Position numbers and translations under genes: made by a program. From assembly GCA_018663815.1 (NCBI GenBank), contig JABJPQ010000113.1, forward strand, positions 1-7,072: DNA of 7,072 bases, written 5' to 3'. The notes below the pieces were generated by a model that was not told the DNA's origin, made no database searches, and saw only the letters and a list, made by a program, of their open reading frames with translations. This DNA is from Halobacteriovoraceae bacterium (GTDB lineage Bacteria; Bdellovibrionota; Bacteriovoracia; Bacteriovoracales; Bacteriovoracaceae). Positions 5,118-7,072 of the stretch are shown piece by piece; position 1 is the first letter of the stretch, and every line of letters starts with the position of its first letter.

Positions 5118-6227
5118 ATGTATAAGTTAGTAGTTCTCTTTTTTCAGCTCTTTATTTCTTCCTTTCTCTGGGCTGATTCCCCAATATTACAAGAAAAACT
5201 AAAAGAATTGAGTAATAAAGAACTTTTTGAATTATCTAAAAATGGAACCCTGGGAAAGATTGCCAATGAAACACCAAATGGAGAACAACTTAATCTTAAA
5301 ATTTTTAGAGAAGAGCCTTTTGACTTAGTGACGAATCAAAGCTATCCAAGTCCAAGCTTACCAAAAATATATCTTCACCTAAAAGCAGTATCCCCTGAAT
5401 GGGTGATTGACAAAGATATTCAAACTCTTTTCAAACAATTTAAAGACAATTTACTCCAGCTTGGAGCCGATACTATAATTGAGGAATCTTCAAAAATATT
5501 ATCTCAAAGAAAAGCGAATAAGGAATTTGGAGGCTTATATTATGGTTTCCAATTTACTCCAGAAGATAGAGATGATCGCTTTTACATTGAAGTAGATATC
5601 AAAACAGAAGAATTAATCTCAAATATTATGAAAGCAGAAAATAATATTGATCTAGACGAGCTCACAACAAATGAAAAAATGATAATTGAAAAGGGCAAAC
5701 TCTCTTCTGAGGAGATGCTAGAACTTAAAAAATTAAAACTCGCGTCTCAAGTATTTTCTTCCAATTCACCTTTTAAAAATACTCCAGGAGGATGGGCCAA
5801 CAACAAGAAAAATCCTAGAAATCATGTAAACACTACTCCAGGAGGATTGAGTAGCAACAAGAAAAACCCTAAAAATCATGTAAACAAAACAAGTTGTCCA
5901 TTTACGGCTTACTGTGGAGAGCATAGTAGAACCAGCTTAGAGTTTTTAAAACAGCTGGAAAACAGGGGATATTTAAAGCACTTTTTAGTGGGAAACCAAA
6001 TCGTAAGAGATCATATTATTAATAATCATGCAGGCGTTACGATTAAAAATAAAAGAACAGGAGAGATATTTGTGCTAGATTCCTGGGCAGTTAAAGGAGG
6101 ACAACCTATTAAAATCATCCCATTATCAAAATGGGCGCTTTGGATTATGAAGGGAAAAAGCGAGATTCAAAATACCTGTTTAACAAGCATTCTGAATCGG
6201 TTGAGTTCTCCTGGAAATAAAAAATGA
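5118..6227 (+). CDS. Exported protein with papain/transglutaminase-like Cys-His-Asp domain
   Basis: The 369-residue protein has an N-terminal signal peptide (MYKLVVLFFQLFISSFLWAD, probable cut after FLWA). Residues about 20-215 are a charged, mostly helical-looking region without a known motif. A linker follows at 221-256, made of two near-identical 18-residue units (TPGG..NNKKNP.NHVN). The C-terminal part has YCGEHS with C266, INNHAGV with H304 and VLDSW with D321. Order and spacing fit the Cys-His-Asp triad of papain-like peptidases, transglutaminase-like enzymes and several toxin or effector domains. Two further cysteines, C260 and C354, flank the core. The ATG has only a GAG abutting it; AGG at 5093-5095 is too distant, so initiation may be weak. 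A perfect TTGACA at 5016-5021 lacks a -10 at the right distance. Whether it cleaves, crosslinks or deamidates cannot be told. Confidence 0.75.
   Translation: MYKLVVLFFQLFISSFLWADSPILQEKLKELSNKELFELSKNGTLGKIANETPNGEQLNLKIFREEPFDLVTNQSYPSPSLPKIYLHLKAVSPEWVIDKDIQTLFKQFKDNLLQLGADTIIEESSKILSQRKANKEFGGLYYGFQFTPEDRDDRFYIEVDIKTEELISNIMKAENNIDLDELTTNEKMIIEKGKLSSEEMLELKKLKLASQVFSSNSPFKNTPGGWANNKKNPRNHVNTTPGGLSSNKKNPKNHVNKTSCPFTAYCGEHSRTSLEFLKQLENRGYLKHFLVGNQIVRDHIINNHAGVTIKNKRTGEIFVLDSWAVKGGQPIKIIPLSKWALWIMKGKSEIQNTCLTSILNRLSSPGNKK
5778..5885 (+). repeat. Two tandem 54-bp in-frame repeats
   Basis: Units 5778-5831 and 5832-5885 agree at 46 of 54 positions and encode 18 residues each, with shared TPGG and NKKNP(R/K)NHVN. 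They form a basic, Asn/Gly/Pro-rich linker just before the catalytic-type domain of the exported protein. The unit keeps the frame, so copy number could vary without disrupting the gene. Confidence 0.9.
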
Positions 6228-6377
6228 ATGAATACAACAACACGAATGTTATGGGTCGATATCAGCTTACATCTGAAGCCATACAAAGGGACCTCAATAG
6301 TAGGTATTATTTCGTTCGTTATTAAGTCACTCATCAATTTGACTATACATTACTTACACGATGTTAAATAGGATCAT

Positions 6378-6479
6378 TTAGATAGAATAAGGGCTACTTC
6401 TGGCTTCACCAGGAGGATCGGCCTTAAAAAAGGTTTCTCCTTTTTCTGTTGCGTGTACTCCCAAACTAACAATAATCAA
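6378..6479 (-). other. Possible small secreted peptide ORF or gene remnant
   Basis: From a TTG at 6477-6479 the minus strand encodes 33 residues, MIIVSLGVHATEKGETFFKA followed by DPPGEARSSPYSI, ending at TAA 6378-6380. The first ten residues look like the hydrophobic core and VHA cut site of a signal peptide. GAGAG sits eight bases before the TTG. The codons just upstream (REESR) would supply the missing positive charges, but the frame stops at 6498-6500. Beyond that stop it reads TLTGKLKIEGPY for another 12 codons. This could be a tiny exported peptide with a TTG start, or the decayed end of a longer gene. Confidence 0.3.
6411..6445 (+). terminator. Possible weak terminator of the exported-protease-like gene
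   Basis: AGGAG (6411-6415) pairs with CTCCT (6437-6441). Inside, CCTT (6422-6425) pairs with AAGG (6430-6433), and the outer arm runs into TTTTT at 6441-6445. The stem is interrupted by an internal loop and lies about 185 bases after the stop at 6227, so this is a low-confidence call. Confidence 0.28.
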
Positions 6480-6645
6480 TGGTCGACTCTCTTCCCTTTA
6501 ATAGGGACCTTCAATCTTTAACTTCCCTGTTAATGTTTAAATTTCTTTTTTAATTCTATATGAATTACAGAGTTTAAATACTGTGTATGACTCTTAAGAT
6601 TTCGAATTTTTAGTGAAATTAAAAGGTACCCATAATCATGGTGTG

Positions 6646-6682
6646 GAGTATATTAATCTAATTGATACTTTTAAATATACTC
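6646..6682. repeat. Perfect 9-bp inverted repeat
   Basis: GAGTATATT (6646-6654) and AATATACTC (6674-6682) are exact reverse complements separated by 19 bases. No T-run follows on either strand, so it is not a standard terminator. It lies about 25 bases beyond the stop of the right-edge minus-strand gene. It may be a protein-binding site, an RNA 3' structure or chance in AT-rich DNA. Confidence 0.45.
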
Positions 6683-6693
6683 AAGAAGGACAT

Positions 6694-6707
6694 GGGTTCC
6701 AGAACCC
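6694..6707. repeat. Palindrome overlapping the right-edge stop codon
   Basis: GGGTTC (6694-6699) and GAACCC (6702-6707) are perfect complements around CA. The outer base of the palindrome is the last base of the TAG of the right-edge gene. Together with the 6646-6682 repeat it forms two successive potential hairpins in that gene's 3' region. Neither is followed by a T-run. Confidence 0.45.
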
Positions 6708-7072
6708 TACTTTATTGGTGATTTATTAGAATAATCTTTCCAAGGCAATCTGACATATTCATTTTCTTTGTAATCAAATATATTATACATGTAGGCTTTT
6801 TTTGGTCTACTTGTGAAATTATTCCAAGAGTATTCATAAGAAGCATTTAAATATTTTTGATAATGCTTAATAGCTAGCTTGACTCCATCATTTGCTGAGA
6901 GATAATCCTTAAAAGATCTTGCACCAATACTTGTTAAAAACTCTAATGAAACTGTAACTGAATAGCCGTTATTAACAAGTAATAATTTAATTATGTCTGA
7001 ATCTGAGGAGGAGTAATAAGTATTTGTAATTGTAAATAAGCGACCACTTTCATAGCCAAGCTCTGCTCCCGT
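6707..7072 (-). CDS. C-terminal 121 residues of an unrecognised protein (partial)
   Basis: The minus strand is open from the window's last base to the TAG at 6707-6709, giving 121 residues without a start, because the 5' end lies outside. Codon use matches the neighbouring genes. The protein has a mixed alpha/beta look: a hydrophobic helix-like IIKLLLVNNGYSVTVSLEFL (27-46) is followed by a long aromatic-rich tail. That tail includes YEYSWNNF, KKAYMYNIFDYKENEY and RLPWKDYSNKSP. I see no cysteines, no enzyme motif and no membrane helix. The family is not recognised, and the aromatic richness would fit an envelope or secreted protein, which is only a guess. Confidence 0.7.
   Translation of the reverse strand, partial: TGAELGYESGRLFTITNTYYSSSDSDIIKLLLVNNGYSVTVSLEFLTSIGARSFKDYLSANDGVKLAIKHYQKYLNASYEYSWNNFTSRPKKAYMYNIFDYKENEYVRLPWKDYSNKSPIK

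Larger units (their letters stand above)
6228..6706. other. Region without a confident gene
   Basis: This 479-base stretch lies between convergent genes. It holds a possible weak terminator (6411-6445), a short secreted-peptide-like frame on the minus strand (6378-6479) and a 9-bp inverted repeat (6646-6682). A second palindrome (6694-6707) runs from its end into the next stop codon. No RNA gene, IS end or complete coding region was found. Confidence 0.5.

Noticed and set aside
6170..6340. Minus-strand 55-codon ORF starting MSDLITNEIIPT
   Set aside because: Its 3' part lies antisense to the well-supported exported-protein gene, it has no recognisable domain, and its translation becomes non-descript after about 20 residues.
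5783..6424. Shared CCAGGAGGAT(G/C)GGCC in the tandem repeat (about 5783) and in the downstream spacer (about 6409)
   Set aside because: A 15-base near match in otherwise unrelated flanks, read in different contexts, is most likely coincidence.

Overview
This is an AT-rich window (roughly one third G+C by eye). It carries signal peptides, a lipobox and envelope-type genes, so a Gram-negative bacterium with an outer membrane is likely. The style (AT-rich, many short secreted proteins, gene debris) would fit a Bdellovibrio/Bacteriovorax-like predator or a similar aquatic bacterium. That is an impression only: no taxonomic marker is present.

Layout. Positions 1-355 hold the 3' end of a plus-strand gene with pentapeptide-repeat character, followed by a start-less open stretch. 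A good intrinsic terminator lies at 382-411. Overlapping it on the minus strand (352-564) is a 70-codon piece of an ISL3-family transposase, namely its N-terminal zinc finger. A near-consensus sigma70 promoter (666-693) then drives a DUF4143-type AAA ATPase (725-1849). On the minus strand, 2011-2453 holds a small zinc-ribbon membrane protein whose 5' part appears broken into other frames. Upstream of it on the same strand is the most unusual gene, 2501-4330: a di-iron sterol-desaturase/fatty-acid-hydroxylase fused in frame to a lipoprotein signal and a LolA/RseB-like lipid-binding domain. Across a 266-base divergent spacer, two plus-strand genes encode exported proteins. One is a 119-residue four-cysteine protein (4597-4956). 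The other is a 369-residue protein with a C-terminal Cys-His-Asp papain/transglutaminase-like domain behind two 54-bp tandem repeats (5118-6227). The stretch 6228-6706 has no confident gene but contains a 33-codon secreted-peptide-like reading frame and two hairpins. The window ends inside an unrecognised minus-strand gene (6707-7072).

How the genes fit together. The minus-strand fusion gene and the small zinc-ribbon gene are 47 bases apart and may share a transcript. The fusion couples a membrane lipid-oxidation enzyme to a periplasmic lipid-sensing-type domain. The two exported plus-strand proteins are 161 bases apart and may be a secreted pair, although no shared function is shown. The left third looks like a site of insertion-sequence turnover and gene decay.
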